Assembly (NCBI GenBank): GCA_900318015.1
Contig: ONJB01000018.1
Span: 1-40,415 of the forward strand
DNA length: 40,415 nucleotides
Reading direction: 5' to 3'
Origin: an uncultured Bacteroidales bacterium
Lineage (GTDB): Bacteria; Bacteroidota; Bacteroidia; Bacteroidales; UBA932
Both the position numbers and the translations under genes were made by a program. The notes below the pieces were generated by a model that made no database searches, had not been told where the DNA came from, and saw only the letters and a list, made by a program, of their open reading frames with translations. This document shows positions 9,283-18,239 of this stretch, piece after piece (position 1 is the first letter of the stretch; every line of letters begins with the position of its first letter).

Positions 9283-10662
9283 ATGTACGATCTTGCTATC
9301 ATCGGGGGAGGCCCCGGCGGCTATGTGGCCGCAGAGCGAGCCGGTTCCGCCGGCCTTTCCGTTGTCCTGTTCGAGAAAAGGGAACTGGGCGGGGTATGCC
9401 TGAACGAGGGTTGCATCCCGACCAAAACGCTTCTCTACAGCGCCAAAGTCTATGATTACAGCCGCCATGCCGACAAATACGGCGTGAACGTCGAGGGCTC
9501 CTCCGTCGATTTCGGAGCCATCTTCAAGCGCAAGCAGAAGGTGGTGAAGAAGCTCGTCGGCGGCGTGAAAGTCCAGATGCGGGAAGCCCAGGTCGAGGTC
9601 GTGAAGGAAGAGGCCGTCATCCAGGGCCGTGGCGCCGAAGGCTTTGTCATCGCCAGCGGCGAAACGACCTATGAGACCCGCAACCTGCTGATCTGCACGG
9701 GGTCCGAGGCGGCGGTTCCGCCCATCCCGGGCCTCCGCGAAGGCCTCGGCGGGGCGGTCGTCACCAACCGGGAGATCCTCGCCCTGGAGGAGCAGCCCGC
9801 GTCGCTGGTCATCATCGGCGGCGGCGTCATCGGCATGGAGTTCGCGAGTTTCTTCAATTCCATCGGCACGAAGGTGACGGTGGTGGAGATGCTCCCGAAG
9901 ATCCTGGGACCGCTGGACGACGAGATCAGCGCCATGCTCCAGGCCCAGTATGCGAAGAAGGGGGTGGAGTTTCACCTCAGTTGCAAGGTCGTCGGCGTGG
10001 AAGGAAACGAGGTCGTCTATGAGGATCCGGACGGAAACACCTGCCGGGCGCAGGGCGACAAGATTCTCGTCTCCGTGGGCCGCAGGGCCAATTTCCAGGG
10101 TATCGGCCTGGAGAGCATCGGCGTGGAACTCGCTCTGAATCCCGCCGGCCGTCCTTATGGCATCAAGGTCGATGAGAAGATGCGCACGAATGTCCCGGGC
10201 GTCTATGCAGCGGGTGACGTGACTGGCTTCTCCATGCTGGCCCATACCGCCTCCCGCGAAGGCGAAGTGGCCGTGAACGACATCCTGGGCAGGGAAGACC
10301 GGATGCATTACAACGCCATCCCGGGCGTGGTGTACACGAATCCGGAGGTCGCCGGCGTGGGACTCACCGAGGCCGAGGCGGCCAAGCAGGGGGTGGATTA
10401 CGTAGCCCTGAAGCTCCCGATGGCCTATGCCGGCCGTTTCGTCGCTGAAAACGAGCGCGGCGAAGGCCTGTGCAAGGTGATCGTGGACGGAAAGGACCAC
10501 CGCGTGCTGGGTGTCCACATGCTGGGCAACCCTTGCTCCGAGATGATCCACAGCGCCTGCATCGCCATCGAGCAGGGCATGACCGTCGAGCAGCTCAAGA
10601 AGGTCGTCTTCCCGCACCCGACCGTTTCGGAAATCTTCAAGGAAACCGCCTTCCGGCTGTAA
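9283..10662 (+). CDS. lpdA: Dihydrolipoyl dehydrogenase (E3)
   Basis: A flavoprotein of 459 residues that reoxidises dihydrolipoyl groups with NAD+. It has the FAD motif GGGPGGYVAAERAG at residues 8-21, the redox-active disulfide C39/C44 in GGVCLNEGCIPTK, an NAD-binding motif IIGGGVIGMEFASFF near 180, FAD motif AAGDV near 305, and the catalytic H445-E450 pair in HPTVSEIF near the end. No lipoyl-bearing E2, E1 or glycine cleavage gene lies beside it. It may serve glycine cleavage or a branched-chain complex encoded elsewhere. A weak -7-like TAACTTGC at 9254-9261 may drive it separately from rhaD, 41 nt upstream. Confidence 0.95.
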   Translation: MYDLAIIGGGPGGYVAAERAGSAGLSVVLFEKRELGGVCLNEGCIPTKTLLYSAKVYDYSRHADKYGVNVEGSSVDFGAIFKRKQKVVKKLVGGVKVQMREAQVEVVKEEAVIQGRGAEGFVIASGETTYETRNLLICTGSEAAVPPIPGLREGLGGAVVTNREILALEEQPASLVIIGGGVIGMEFASFFNSIGTKVTVVEMLPKILGPLDDEISAMLQAQYAKKGVEFHLSCKVVGVEGNEVVYEDPDGNTCRAQGDKILVSVGRRANFQGIGLESIGVELALNPAGRPYGIKVDEKMRTNVPGVYAAGDVTGFSMLAHTASREGEVAVNDILGREDRMHYNAIPGVVYTNPEVAGVGLTEAEAAKQGVDYVALKLPMAYAGRFVAENERGEGLCKVIVDGKDHRVLGVHMLGNPCSEMIHSACIAIEQGMTVEQLKKVVFPHPTVSEIFKETAFRL

Positions 10663-10668
10663 GCAGGC

Positions 10669-11658
10669 TTACCGCTTGTAGATATTGAACCGCCAGGTGA
10701 TCCCGATGTCGAAGTTGTTCACCCGGTCGTGGTTGTCGCGGAAATACACCGCGTGCAGGCGCAGGAGATCGTTCCCGAGCGGGAAGAACTCCACGCCGGC
10801 GCCGCCGTACAGGTAGTCGTTGCCGGCCGGTAGGACGAGATCGAAGGAGATGCCGTCCGGGGCAATATTCTCGGCCGCATTCCGTTCATAGCCGACCTTC
10901 GTGCACAGGTTCCATTTCCCGACCGTCCAGATGGCCTTTCCGATGACGGTCCAGTCGGAGAAGAACCGGGGCTGGCCGAAGGCGACCCGGTCGATGCAGT
11001 CGATGTCCACGACGAGGTCCCCCAGCAGGAACTTGTTGCCCAGCACGAACCAGTTCATCTTCCGGTGCAGTTCGTCTTCCACGTAATTGTAGCTCCACGT
11101 GGTCTTCCAGACCTTGCCGATGTGCCCGTTCCAGTACAGGTTGTAGGAATAGGCGTCCTGCGTGCCCGGAGAGATGGGGGATGGGCAGAATTCGACCGAG
11201 ATGTCCTGCCCGGGCGCGGGACTGAACGTGGCCGTTGCGCCGAAGGCATAATACTGGTACAGCCGGCTGCTGAAAGCGCCGTAGTAATAGACGTCGATCG
11301 GAGGAGAATCGATCTCGTAACCGCCGATGAGGATGGGCTGCTTGCCGGCCGTGAAGGACCATTTCGGGGCGGCCTGCCACTTGAGCCACAGGAAGTCCGT
11401 GGCGTTGAAGGGATTCTTCTCGTCGATCTTCTTGTTCAACCGCTGGCGGACCCGGAAGGTCAGGTTGTCCGTGAGCTGGCCCTTGATGTGCAGGTTCAGG
11501 TAGTCGCCCTGGAAATGGGAGTCATAGACCCCGTCCGTCGTCTGTTGGTGGAAGGTGGCGCGGGTGTCGACGGACACCTCGTCCACATGGGTCTGCTGTG
11601 CCCGCAGAAGGGAGGCGGCCAGCAGGAAGGTGAAGACAGCCAGAAGTTTAGGTCGCAT
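10669..11658 (-). CDS. OprO/OprP-like outer-membrane porin
   Basis: A predicted outer-membrane beta-barrel of 329 residues with signal peptide MRPKLLAVFTFLLAASLLRAQ. Alternating hydrophobic/polar strands run to the C-terminus (FDIGITWRFNIYKR). The segments FLWLKWQAAPKWSFTAGKQP and GNDYLYGGAGVEFFPLGNDL are typical of the phosphate-selective porin O/P superfamily in Bacteroidetes. Substrate unknown. It is the last gene of the trkA-CBM9-serB unit, starting 4 nt after the serB stop. Its stop lies only 6 nt from the oppositely directed lpdA stop, with no visible terminator. Confidence 0.8.
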   Translation of the reverse strand: MRPKLLAVFTFLLAASLLRAQQTHVDEVSVDTRATFHQQTTDGVYDSHFQGDYLNLHIKGQLTDNLTFRVRQRLNKKIDEKNPFNATDFLWLKWQAAPKWSFTAGKQPILIGGYEIDSPPIDVYYYGAFSSRLYQYYAFGATATFSPAPGQDISVEFCPSPISPGTQDAYSYNLYWNGHIGKVWKTTWSYNYVEDELHRKMNWFVLGNKFLLGDLVVDIDCIDRVAFGQPRFFSDWTVIGKAIWTVGKWNLCTKVGYERNAAENIAPDGISFDLVLPAGNDYLYGGAGVEFFPLGNDLLRLHAVYFRDNHDRVNNFDIGITWRFNIYKR

Positions 11659-11662
11659 AGGG

Positions 11663-12892
11663 CTACATCTTCCCTTGTTCTCCGAGGTTGCTGTCCTTGA
11701 AGCCCAGGAAGTACAGGACGCCGTCCAGGCCGATGGTGTTGATGGACTGGCGGGCGTTGGCGACGACGCGCGGTTTCGCGTGGAAAGCGATGCCGAGACC
11801 CGCCTCCCCGAGCATCGGGAGGTCGTTCGCCCCGTCGCCCACGGCGATGGTCTGGGCGAGGTTCACCCGCTCGGTCTGGGCGATGAGCTTCAGCAGGTCC
11901 GCCTTCCGTCGGCCATCCACGATTTCGCCCAGATAGCGGCCGGTGAGCTTGCCGTCCTCGCCAATCTCGAGCTCGTTGGCATAGACATAGTCCACGCCGA
12001 AACGCTGGCGAAGGTATTCGCCGAAGAAGGTGAAACCGCCGCTGAGGATGGCGATCTTGTAGCCGTAGGTCTTGAGGACCGACATCAGGCGGTCGGCGCC
12101 TTCGGTGATGGGCAGGTTTTCGGCGATGTCCTGCATCACGCTGACATCCAGGCCTTTGAGCAGCGCCACGCGCCGCGTGAAGCTTTCCTTGAAATCGATT
12201 TCCCCGCGCATCGCGGATTCCGTGATGGCCCGGACTTCGGCGCCGACGCCGTTCCGTTCGGCCAGTTCGTCGATGCACTCGGTCTGGATGAGGGTGGAGT
12301 CCATGTCGAAGCAGATGAGCCGGCGCATCCGGCGGAACATGTCGTCCCGCTGGAGGGAGAAGTCCATCCCCATCTCTGTGGACAGATGCATCAGGTCCTT
12401 CTGCATTACCTGCTTGTCCTTCGGGTTGCCCCGGAGGGAGAACTCGATGCAGGAACGGGTGTTCCGCTCCGGGTGGGCGATGCTCAGGCGGCCGGTCAGG
12501 CGCTTGATGGAGTCGATGTCCAGCCCCTGGTCCGCGATGATCCGGGCGGCCGCCTCGATCTGCGTCGCGGACAGGCTTCGGCCGATGACGGTGAGGATAT
12601 AGCGCGTACGCCCCTGGCGGCCGGCCCATTCCTCGTATTCGTCGTCGGGAACCGGTTCGAATCCGATCTGCACACCCAGTTCCGTGGCCTTGAACAGGAG
12701 TTCCTTCATGACCTGGCCGGAATGCTGTTCGTCGATGCGGATGAGGATGCCCAGCGACAGGGTCGAGTGGATGTCGGCCTGGCCGATGTCCAGGATCTGG
12801 GCGTCATATTTCGCGAGGATGCCCGTGAAGGCTGCGGTGAGTCCGATCCGGTCCTTGCCGGTGATGCGGATGAGAATCTGTTCGTAAACCAT
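11663..12892 (-). CDS. serB: Phosphoserine phosphatase with two N-terminal ACT domains
   Basis: Last enzyme of serine biosynthesis, cleaving phosphoserine to serine in the cytoplasm; 409 residues. Residues 1-85 (MVYEQILIRITGKDRIGLT) and about 97-180 (RYILTVIGRSLSATQIEAAA) are two ACT-type amino-acid sensing domains. The HAD phosphatase domain follows: FDMDSTLI with nucleophile D196 and D198, ILSGGFTFF, and GDGANDLPML. The ACT-ACT-HAD layout is a known longer SerB form and suggests feedback control by serine. It is embedded in a unit with unrelated genes, 3 nt after the CBM9 gene. Confidence 0.94.
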   Translation of the reverse strand: MVYEQILIRITGKDRIGLTAAFTGILAKYDAQILDIGQADIHSTLSLGILIRIDEQHSGQVMKELLFKATELGVQIGFEPVPDDEYEEWAGRQGRTRYILTVIGRSLSATQIEAAARIIADQGLDIDSIKRLTGRLSIAHPERNTRSCIEFSLRGNPKDKQVMQKDLMHLSTEMGMDFSLQRDDMFRRMRRLICFDMDSTLIQTECIDELAERNGVGAEVRAITESAMRGEIDFKESFTRRVALLKGLDVSVMQDIAENLPITEGADRLMSVLKTYGYKIAILSGGFTFFGEYLRQRFGVDYVYANELEIGEDGKLTGRYLGEIVDGRRKADLLKLIAQTERVNLAQTIAVGDGANDLPMLGEAGLGIAFHAKPRVVANARQSINTIGLDGVLYFLGFKDSNLGEQGKM

Positions 12893-12895
12893 GGT

Positions 12896-13636
12896 CTAGC
12901 GGACGGGTTGTTCGACAAAACGGAGGTAGCCCCACTGGTCGGGCATGTGCATGTTCACGGCGCCGGTGGGATTCCAGACCCAGTTCTCTTCCGGGCCTTC
13001 CTTCTTCAGCCATTCCACGCGGGAGAAGTTGATCCGCCAGGGATTGAACTTCGTCGGGCTGTCGAAGCCGATGGCGAGGGACGCGAACGGGATGGCCCAT
13101 TCCACGGTCCAGCCCTTGTCCACGCGCTTGGCGTTGTTGATCTTGCCGTCCACATGGACCTTCAGGCGCACATCCTTGCAGTCCCAGGGCATGAAGAAGT
13201 TGCCGCCGTCGTTGTAGGGCTTGTCCATGATGAGGTCCATCAGGGTGCCGAAGGCGTTGCATTCGAATTCGAAGTAGAACTTGCCGTCGCCGTCCGGGTC
13301 GATGAAGACCTCGAAGTCGTTGTCCCGGTAGATGATGGCGTCACGCTCGGTAAGGGAGGCCGTGACCTGGTCTTCCTCGATGATGCCGGCGATGTACAGG
13401 CATTCGTCGTCCCAGAGCATCTTCATGTAAGTCTGCTTCGTGGGCGCGGGCTTGAAATCCACCCCGCGGATGTCCACGAAGGCTTCGGACCGGGGAGCGG
13501 CCTGCCAGTCGGGCTCGTCGAGTTTCCCGTCGATCTTGATTATGCCGGTGGTCCGGTAACAGTCGTAGCTGCGATGGCTTTGGGCCCCTGCTCCGAGGCT
13601 TATCAGCATCGCTATGAGAATCAATGATTTACGCAT
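12896..13636 (-). CDS. Secreted CBM9-like (carbohydrate-binding family 9) protein
   Basis: An exported protein of 246 residues with signal peptide MRKSLILIAMLISLGAGAQ. The body matches the CBM9-like fold common in Bacteroidetes: IKIDGKLDEPDWQAAPRSEA at the start, LWDDECLYIAGIIEED, and DNDFEVFIDPDGDGKFYFEFE. No catalytic domain is present, so it may bind sugars or act as an uncharacterised periplasmic protein. Its ATG overlaps the trkA stop as TAATG, so translation is probably coupled. Confidence 0.82.
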   Translation of the reverse strand: MRKSLILIAMLISLGAGAQSHRSYDCYRTTGIIKIDGKLDEPDWQAAPRSEAFVDIRGVDFKPAPTKQTYMKMLWDDECLYIAGIIEEDQVTASLTERDAIIYRDNDFEVFIDPDGDGKFYFEFECNAFGTLMDLIMDKPYNDGGNFFMPWDCKDVRLKVHVDGKINNAKRVDKGWTVEWAIPFASLAIGFDSPTKFNPWRINFSRVEWLKKEGPEENWVWNPTGAVNMHMPDQWGYLRFVEQPVR

Positions 13637-15003
13637 TACTTGAAGAATTTATCCACTTCTTTGACCGTGTCAGGCAGCGCGAAGACGGCCACCCGGTCGT
13701 AGGGTTCGATCCGCGTGTCGCCCACGGCGATGAAGGATTCGCTGCCCCGGATGACACCGCCGATGATGGCGTTGCGCGGGAAATCGATGTCCTTCAGCAT
13801 CGCCTTGGTGATCCGGGCGCCCGGGGCGACCGTGTATTCCAGCACCTCGGCATCCGTTCCGCTCATGTAGCGGACGAAACGGACCTTGTCGGAGAGGGTG
13901 AACTTGAAGATGCGGCCGGCCGTGATGAGCTTCTTGTTGATGACCGCGTCCACGCCCATGTCCTCGGCGAGGCGCAGATACTCCAGGTTCTCCACCTGGG
14001 CCACGGTGCGGGAGACGCCGAATTTCTTGGCGACGACGCAGGAGAGGATGTTCGCCTCGTCATTGCCGGTGACGGCGACGAGGGCGTCGTAGTCCCGGAT
14101 GCCTTCCTCCACGAGGAAGTCCGAGTTGCGGGCGTCACCGTTCGCGACCAGGAGGCTGCCGGACAGCTTTTCGGTCAGTTCCCGGCAGCGCTGCTTGTCG
14201 ATGTCGATGATCTTCACGGCGTCCAGCTGCTGGCGCAGGAGCTGCCCAGCCACCATCTCGCCGATCTCGCTGCCGCCGAGGATCATCACCTTGTTCACCT
14301 CGATGTTGTCCTTCCCGAGGAACTTCAGGATGGCCGGGACCCCCTCGCGCTTGGCGATAATGTACATATGGTCGTTGTAGGCGAACCGGGTGTCGAACTT
14401 GGGGATGATGGTCTCGCCCTTGCGGGCGATGGCGATGATGCGGAGCTGGGCCTCCGCCGAGGCGGCCGTCATCGCCGCCGTGAACTCGGCGACCTTCATG
14501 TCCAGGATGGGGGAGTCGTCGTCCAGGCGGAAGACCACCAGCTGGAGTTTCCCGCGGGCGAAATCCATGGAATCCGTGGAGGCCGTATGCTTGAGGAGGT
14601 CGATGATCTCGTCGCTGGCAATCTTTTCGGGATAGAAGAGCATGTCCAGGCCCATATCCTTGAAGATCAGCTTGTTCTCGGGCAGCAGGTAGGCCTCGTC
14701 ATCGATGCGGGCGATGACCCGCTTGGAGCCCAGGCGCTTGGCGAGGAGGGCGCTGACGATGTTCACGGTCTGGGTTGTGGCGGGGTTGACCGCGATGAAC
14801 AGGTCAGCCTTCGCGCAGCCGGCTTCCCGCAGGACCTTGATGGAGGAGGGGTCACCGAGGACGGTGACCACGTCGGCCGTGGCGTTCAACCGTTGGAGCC
14901 GCGCCTCGTTGTCGTCGATGACGGTGATGTCCCCGCCTTCGTGGCTGAGCATCTTCGCCAGATGGGACCCCACCTGGCCGGCCCCTTCGATGATGATCTT
15001 CAT
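13636..15003 (-). CDS. trkA: TrkA-like K+ transport regulatory NAD-binding protein
   Basis: Peripheral membrane regulator of Trk/Ktr potassium uptake, 455 residues from the ATG at 15003 (MKIIIEGAGQVGSHLAKML). A 12-codon extension upstream is open but not needed. It has the tandem RCK layout: a Rossmann domain with GAGQVGSHLAKML, then a TrkA-C domain, then a second Rossmann domain (VMILGGSEIGEMVAGQLL, about residue 228) and a second TrkA-C. No TrkH/TrkG channel gene is in the window. It leads the trkA-CBM9-serB-porin unit. Confidence 0.92.
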   Translation of the reverse strand: MKIIIEGAGQVGSHLAKMLSHEGGDITVIDDNEARLQRLNATADVVTVLGDPSSIKVLREAGCAKADLFIAVNPATTQTVNIVSALLAKRLGSKRVIARIDDEAYLLPENKLIFKDMGLDMLFYPEKIASDEIIDLLKHTASTDSMDFARGKLQLVVFRLDDDSPILDMKVAEFTAAMTAASAEAQLRIIAIARKGETIIPKFDTRFAYNDHMYIIAKREGVPAILKFLGKDNIEVNKVMILGGSEIGEMVAGQLLRQQLDAVKIIDIDKQRCRELTEKLSGSLLVANGDARNSDFLVEEGIRDYDALVAVTGNDEANILSCVVAKKFGVSRTVAQVENLEYLRLAEDMGVDAVINKKLITAGRIFKFTLSDKVRFVRYMSGTDAEVLEYTVAPGARITKAMLKDIDFPRNAIIGGVIRGSESFIAVGDTRIEPYDRVAVFALPDTVKEVDKFFK

Positions 15004-15026
15004 ACGTCTGTCCTTGTTATCAATGA

Positions 15027-15034
15027 CAAAGATA
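15027..15034 (-). promoter_or_regulatory. -7 promoter element for trkA unit
   Basis: On the minus strand TATCTTTG matches TAnnTTTG, ending 23 nt before the trkA ATG. No clear -33 TTTG is visible. It lies back to back with the plus-strand promoter of the M48 gene. Confidence 0.55.
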
Positions 15035-15056
15035 AGCAAATTTGCGAAGATTTGTT

Positions 15057-15064
15057 TATATTTG
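15057..15064 (+). promoter_or_regulatory. -7 promoter element for the M48 protease gene
   Basis: TATATTTG ends only 7 nt before the ATG at 15072, predicting a transcript with almost no 5' leader. No well-spaced -33 box is visible. Confidence 0.55.
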
Positions 15065-15071
15065 CAGTATC

Positions 15072-15854
15072 ATGAAACGACTTCTTGCCTTCGCAGTGAG
15101 CGTGCTGATGCTCGTCTCCTGCTCCGAAACGTTCAATGCGGGCCGCCTTCTCCAGGGGGGTGTGATTGCCGCGACGGCCATGTCCCTGTCCGATGAGCAG
15201 GTGCAGGCCTATGTCCATCAGTACATCACCCAGCTCGATGCCCAGAGCAGGGTGCTGCCGGAGACCAACGCCTACACGAAGCGTCTCCGCAACCTGACCA
15301 AGGGCCTGACGGCCGTGGACGGCGTTCCGCTGAACTTCAAGGTGTACCAGGAGGACCAGGTGAACGCCTTCGCCTGCGCCGACGGCAGCGTCCGCGTGTA
15401 CACCGGCATCATGGACGTGATGACGGACAATGAACTGCTCGGGGTGATCGGCCATGAGATCGGCCATGTCGCCATGAAGCATACGAAGAAGGAGATGCGC
15501 AACTCCCTGTTGACGAGCGCGGCCCTCGAGGGAATCGCCTCGACCAGCCAGACCGCGGCCACCCTCACGGACTCCCAGCTCGGCGCCATCGGCAACGCCA
15601 TCCTGAATGCCCGGTACTCCCGGAAGCAGGAGAGCGAGGCCGACGACTATGGCTATGCGTTCCTCAAGGCCGTAGGCAAGAATCCTTGGGGAATGGCTAT
15701 GTCTTTCGAGAAACTGCAAAAGGTGGCCGGCGGCTCCGGCGCGCAGGCTTCGGCCGCCCAGAAGCTCTTCTCTTCCCATCCGGACACCGAGACCCGCATC
15801 AAGCGGATGGCCGAGCGCGCCACGGCGGAAGGCTACAAGCGGCCGGCGAAATAG
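15072..15854 (+). CDS. M48 family metalloprotease, lipoprotein (BepA/LoiP-like)
   Basis: A zinc endopeptidase of 260 residues anchored as a lipoprotein: MKRLLAFAVSVLMLVSC gives a lipobox with C17. The zinc motif GHEIGHVAMKH places H128, E129 and H132. QESEADDYGYAFLK supplies the third ligand glutamate, and the SHPDTETRIKRM tail is typical of the family. Relatives act in outer-membrane protein quality control, so a periplasmic housekeeping role is likely. The start at 15072 was chosen over an upstream in-frame ATG at 15042 because it gives the signal peptide and lies after the promoter box. The stop is 3 nt from the convergent glycosyltransferase stop. Confidence 0.92.
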   Translation: MKRLLAFAVSVLMLVSCSETFNAGRLLQGGVIAATAMSLSDEQVQAYVHQYITQLDAQSRVLPETNAYTKRLRNLTKGLTAVDGVPLNFKVYQEDQVNAFACADGSVRVYTGIMDVMTDNELLGVIGHEIGHVAMKHTKKEMRNSLLTSAALEGIASTSQTAATLTDSQLGAIGNAILNARYSRKQESEADDYGYAFLKAVGKNPWGMAMSFEKLQKVAGGSGAQASAAQKLFSSHPDTETRIKRMAERATAEGYKRPAK

Positions 15855-15857
15855 CCG

Positions 15858-16895
15858 TCAGAAATCGATTTTACGGCCCGTCAGGGCCCGGGGCACCATC
15901 CACTTGGGATACCAACCGTGGATGGTGACTTCTTTTTGCTGGGAGGCCACTTCGTCCGGATCCGGCTTGCGGCGCAGTTTCCAGTATTCGGCATGGGCCT
16001 TGACCACGGCCTTGTAGGAGTCCCATTTCTTGGTGACGAGATAGCTTATGGCGGAAGCGCCGTCCAGGAGCATCCGGGTGAGGATGCGCCGCCGGGCCTT
16101 GCCCAGGGCGCCTTCCACGCTGTATCCCTGGGCCCGGAAGGTCTTGGCGAGGTTGTTTTCCAGCAGCAGGAGGTTGTTCCGGTAATTGAAACGGAGCTTG
16201 ACGGGGGACTCGTTCGGAAGCGTACCGCCGCCGATGTGATAGACGGCGGATTCGGGGACGACGGTGACCCGGTACCCGGCGAGCTGGAGCCGCCAGCAAA
16301 GGTCGATCTCCTCCATGTGGGCGAAGAAGCGGTCGTCCAGGCCGCCGAGCTTTTTCCAGAGCCGGCTCCGGACCATCAGGCAGGCGCCCGATACCCAGAA
16401 GACATCGGCCGGGGTATCATATTGGCCTTCGTCCTTCTCCACATTCTTCATGACACGGCCCCGGCAGAAGGGGTATCCGTAGCGGTCCAGCAGGCCGCCC
16501 GCTGCGCCGGCATACTCAAACCGGGTGCGGTCGTGCCAGGAAAGCAGTTTAGGGCCGCAGGCTCCGCATTTCGGGTGGGTGTCCATCCAGGCGACCAAGG
16601 GCTTTAGCCAGTCTTTCGGGACCTCGATATCCGAATTGATGAGGATGTAATACTCGGCATCCACCTGTGCGAGGGCGCGGTTGTAGCCCCCCGTGAACCC
16701 ATAGTTCTTGTCCAGCCGGATCTGCCGGATGGTAGGGAATTCCTGGAAGAGCATCTCCAGGGAACCGTCCGTCGAGGCGCTGTCGGCCACGATGACTTCC
16801 GCGTCCAGCCCCTCCGTGGAGGCGATGAGCCCGGGCAGGAATGCCTGCAGGTATCCCTTGGTGTTCCAGTTCAAGATGACGATGGCAGTCTTCAT
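15858..16895 (-). CDS. Family 2 glycosyltransferase
   Basis: A GT-A fold glycosyltransferase of 345 residues, rhamnosyltransferase-like (COG1216 type), using a nucleotide sugar to extend a surface or cell-envelope glycan. It begins MKTAIVILNWNTKGYLQAF and has VIVADSASTDGS near 34-45, KNYGFTGGYNRAL near 63, the DxD-like ILINSDIEVP (N87-D89), and FFAHMEEIDLCWRLQLAGY as the acceptor/catalytic block. A basic C-terminus may sit at the membrane. Its ATG overlaps the tldE stop as ATGA. Acceptor and donor are not readable. Confidence 0.9.
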   Translation of the reverse strand: MKTAIVILNWNTKGYLQAFLPGLIASTEGLDAEVIVADSASTDGSLEMLFQEFPTIRQIRLDKNYGFTGGYNRALAQVDAEYYILINSDIEVPKDWLKPLVAWMDTHPKCGACGPKLLSWHDRTRFEYAGAAGGLLDRYGYPFCRGRVMKNVEKDEGQYDTPADVFWVSGACLMVRSRLWKKLGGLDDRFFAHMEEIDLCWRLQLAGYRVTVVPESAVYHIGGGTLPNESPVKLRFNYRNNLLLLENNLAKTFRAQGYSVEGALGKARRRILTRMLLDGASAISYLVTKKWDSYKAVVKAHAEYWKLRRKPDPDEVASQQKEVTIHGWYPKWMVPRALTGRKIDF

Positions 16896-18238
16896 GCGTT
16901 GCAGTCGATGCTTTCGAAGGCTAAGGTCGGAATTAATTTGGACATGCACAAACGGGCGTCGTCGGCGGTAGCGACGAGGTGGTTCCACAGGTCGATGAAA
17001 TTGCCCGTCACGAGCATTTCCCGGACCGGGTGGGTGATACGGCCGTCCTCGAAGGCGAATCCTTCGATCCCGTAGGAGAAATCCCCCGTGGATGTGTTGG
17101 AATTGCCGCCGTTGAAACCGGTGATGTAGATGCCGTTGCCGATCTTCCGCAGGAGATCGTCCCGCGTCTTGCAGTCGCCGAAGGGAACGACCTTCGGCCG
17201 GGTGGCGTCTTCGATGGTCGGGGCCATCCCGGTCTTGCCGGCAATGTAGGTGTTGACGAAATAGCGGGTGATGACCCCTTTGTCGATGATCGGGAATTCC
17301 TGCGTGGCGACGCCTTCGCTGTCGTACAGACGGGAACCCGTCTCGCCGATGCTGCGGGGGCAGTCCAGGATGGTCAGACGCTCCGGGAACACCTGCGTCC
17401 CGGCCTTGTCCACGAGGAAGGAATTCTTCTGCTGGACGGCATAGCCGCCGAGGGCGTTCAGGACCGGCGTCAGGAACTTTGAGGCGCATTCGCTGTCCAC
17501 CACGATGTTGCATTTCCCGCCGGGGTGGTCCATCGGCCCGATCTGGGCGGCGGCGCGCCGGACGGCGGTCTCGCTGCAGGATTTCAGGGAGGGGAGGATG
17601 TCCGCGAGCCGGGGCGTGGCATCCCACCAATAGCTGGAGAAGCGGTTGCCGTCGGGATCCTCCACCGTGACTTCGTAGCCGATTTCAAAAGAGGTTTCCG
17701 TATGCCGGGCATATAGCCCGTTCGAGTCCATGACGACGCTGTCGAAAAGGCTGTCGGAATACTCGCCTTCCTCGGAGAGGAGGGTGAAGCCTTTTTCGAG
17801 TTCCACTTTCCGGTTCCACGCGGCCGTTCCCAGGGCCATTTCCCGCCTTCTGTCGGAGGTTAATTCCTCATAGGCAGGGTCGTACAGGCCGAGTTCCCGG
17901 CCGGTCTGCGCATCTTTCGCCGTACGGACGGGATCGGGCAGGTTGCGGGCCGGATCCGGCTGCAGGGTCCGGACCGTGTCGATGGCGTCCAGGAGGAAAG
18001 CCTTCAGGCCTTCCTCTTCCAGCCGATTGGAGGAAAAACTTCCGAACCGGCCGTCCACGAACAGGGCCACTTGCAGGCTGCGGTCCAGGGCGTGGGTCAC
18101 CTTGTCCAGCTCGCCGTTCAGCATCCCGAACAGCTCCATCAGGCTCTTGTTCAGCGTTACGCGCACTTTCTGCGCTCCGTGCTCGAGCGCGAATTCCATC
18201 GAGGCCCTCGCGAGGGCGATTTCCTGGTCTGTCAGCAT
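16892..18238 (-). CDS. tldE: TldE/PmbA family protein (metalloprotease partner subunit)
   Basis: The non-catalytic partner of the TldD/TldE protease, 448 residues. It shares the TldD fold but lacks the HExxxH zinc motif. DATPRLADILPSLKSC, CNIVVDSECASKFLTPVLNA, SRLYDSEGVATQEFPIIDKG and GFNGGNSNTSTGDFSYGIEG are conserved in PmbA proteins. In E. coli the pair opens a barrel that trims unfolded peptides, matures microcin B17 and degrades the antitoxin CcdA. It starts 1 nt after the tldD stop. The last tldD codons create an AGGAGG about 8 nt before this ATG, which may or may not act as a ribosome-binding site. Confidence 0.93.
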   Translation of the reverse strand: MLTDQEIALARASMEFALEHGAQKVRVTLNKSLMELFGMLNGELDKVTHALDRSLQVALFVDGRFGSFSSNRLEEEGLKAFLLDAIDTVRTLQPDPARNLPDPVRTAKDAQTGRELGLYDPAYEELTSDRRREMALGTAAWNRKVELEKGFTLLSEEGEYSDSLFDSVVMDSNGLYARHTETSFEIGYEVTVEDPDGNRFSSYWWDATPRLADILPSLKSCSETAVRRAAAQIGPMDHPGGKCNIVVDSECASKFLTPVLNALGGYAVQQKNSFLVDKAGTQVFPERLTILDCPRSIGETGSRLYDSEGVATQEFPIIDKGVITRYFVNTYIAGKTGMAPTIEDATRPKVVPFGDCKTRDDLLRKIGNGIYITGFNGGNSNTSTGDFSYGIEGFAFEDGRITHPVREMLVTGNFIDLWNHLVATADDARLCMSKLIPTLAFESIDCNA

Positions 18239-18239
18239 C

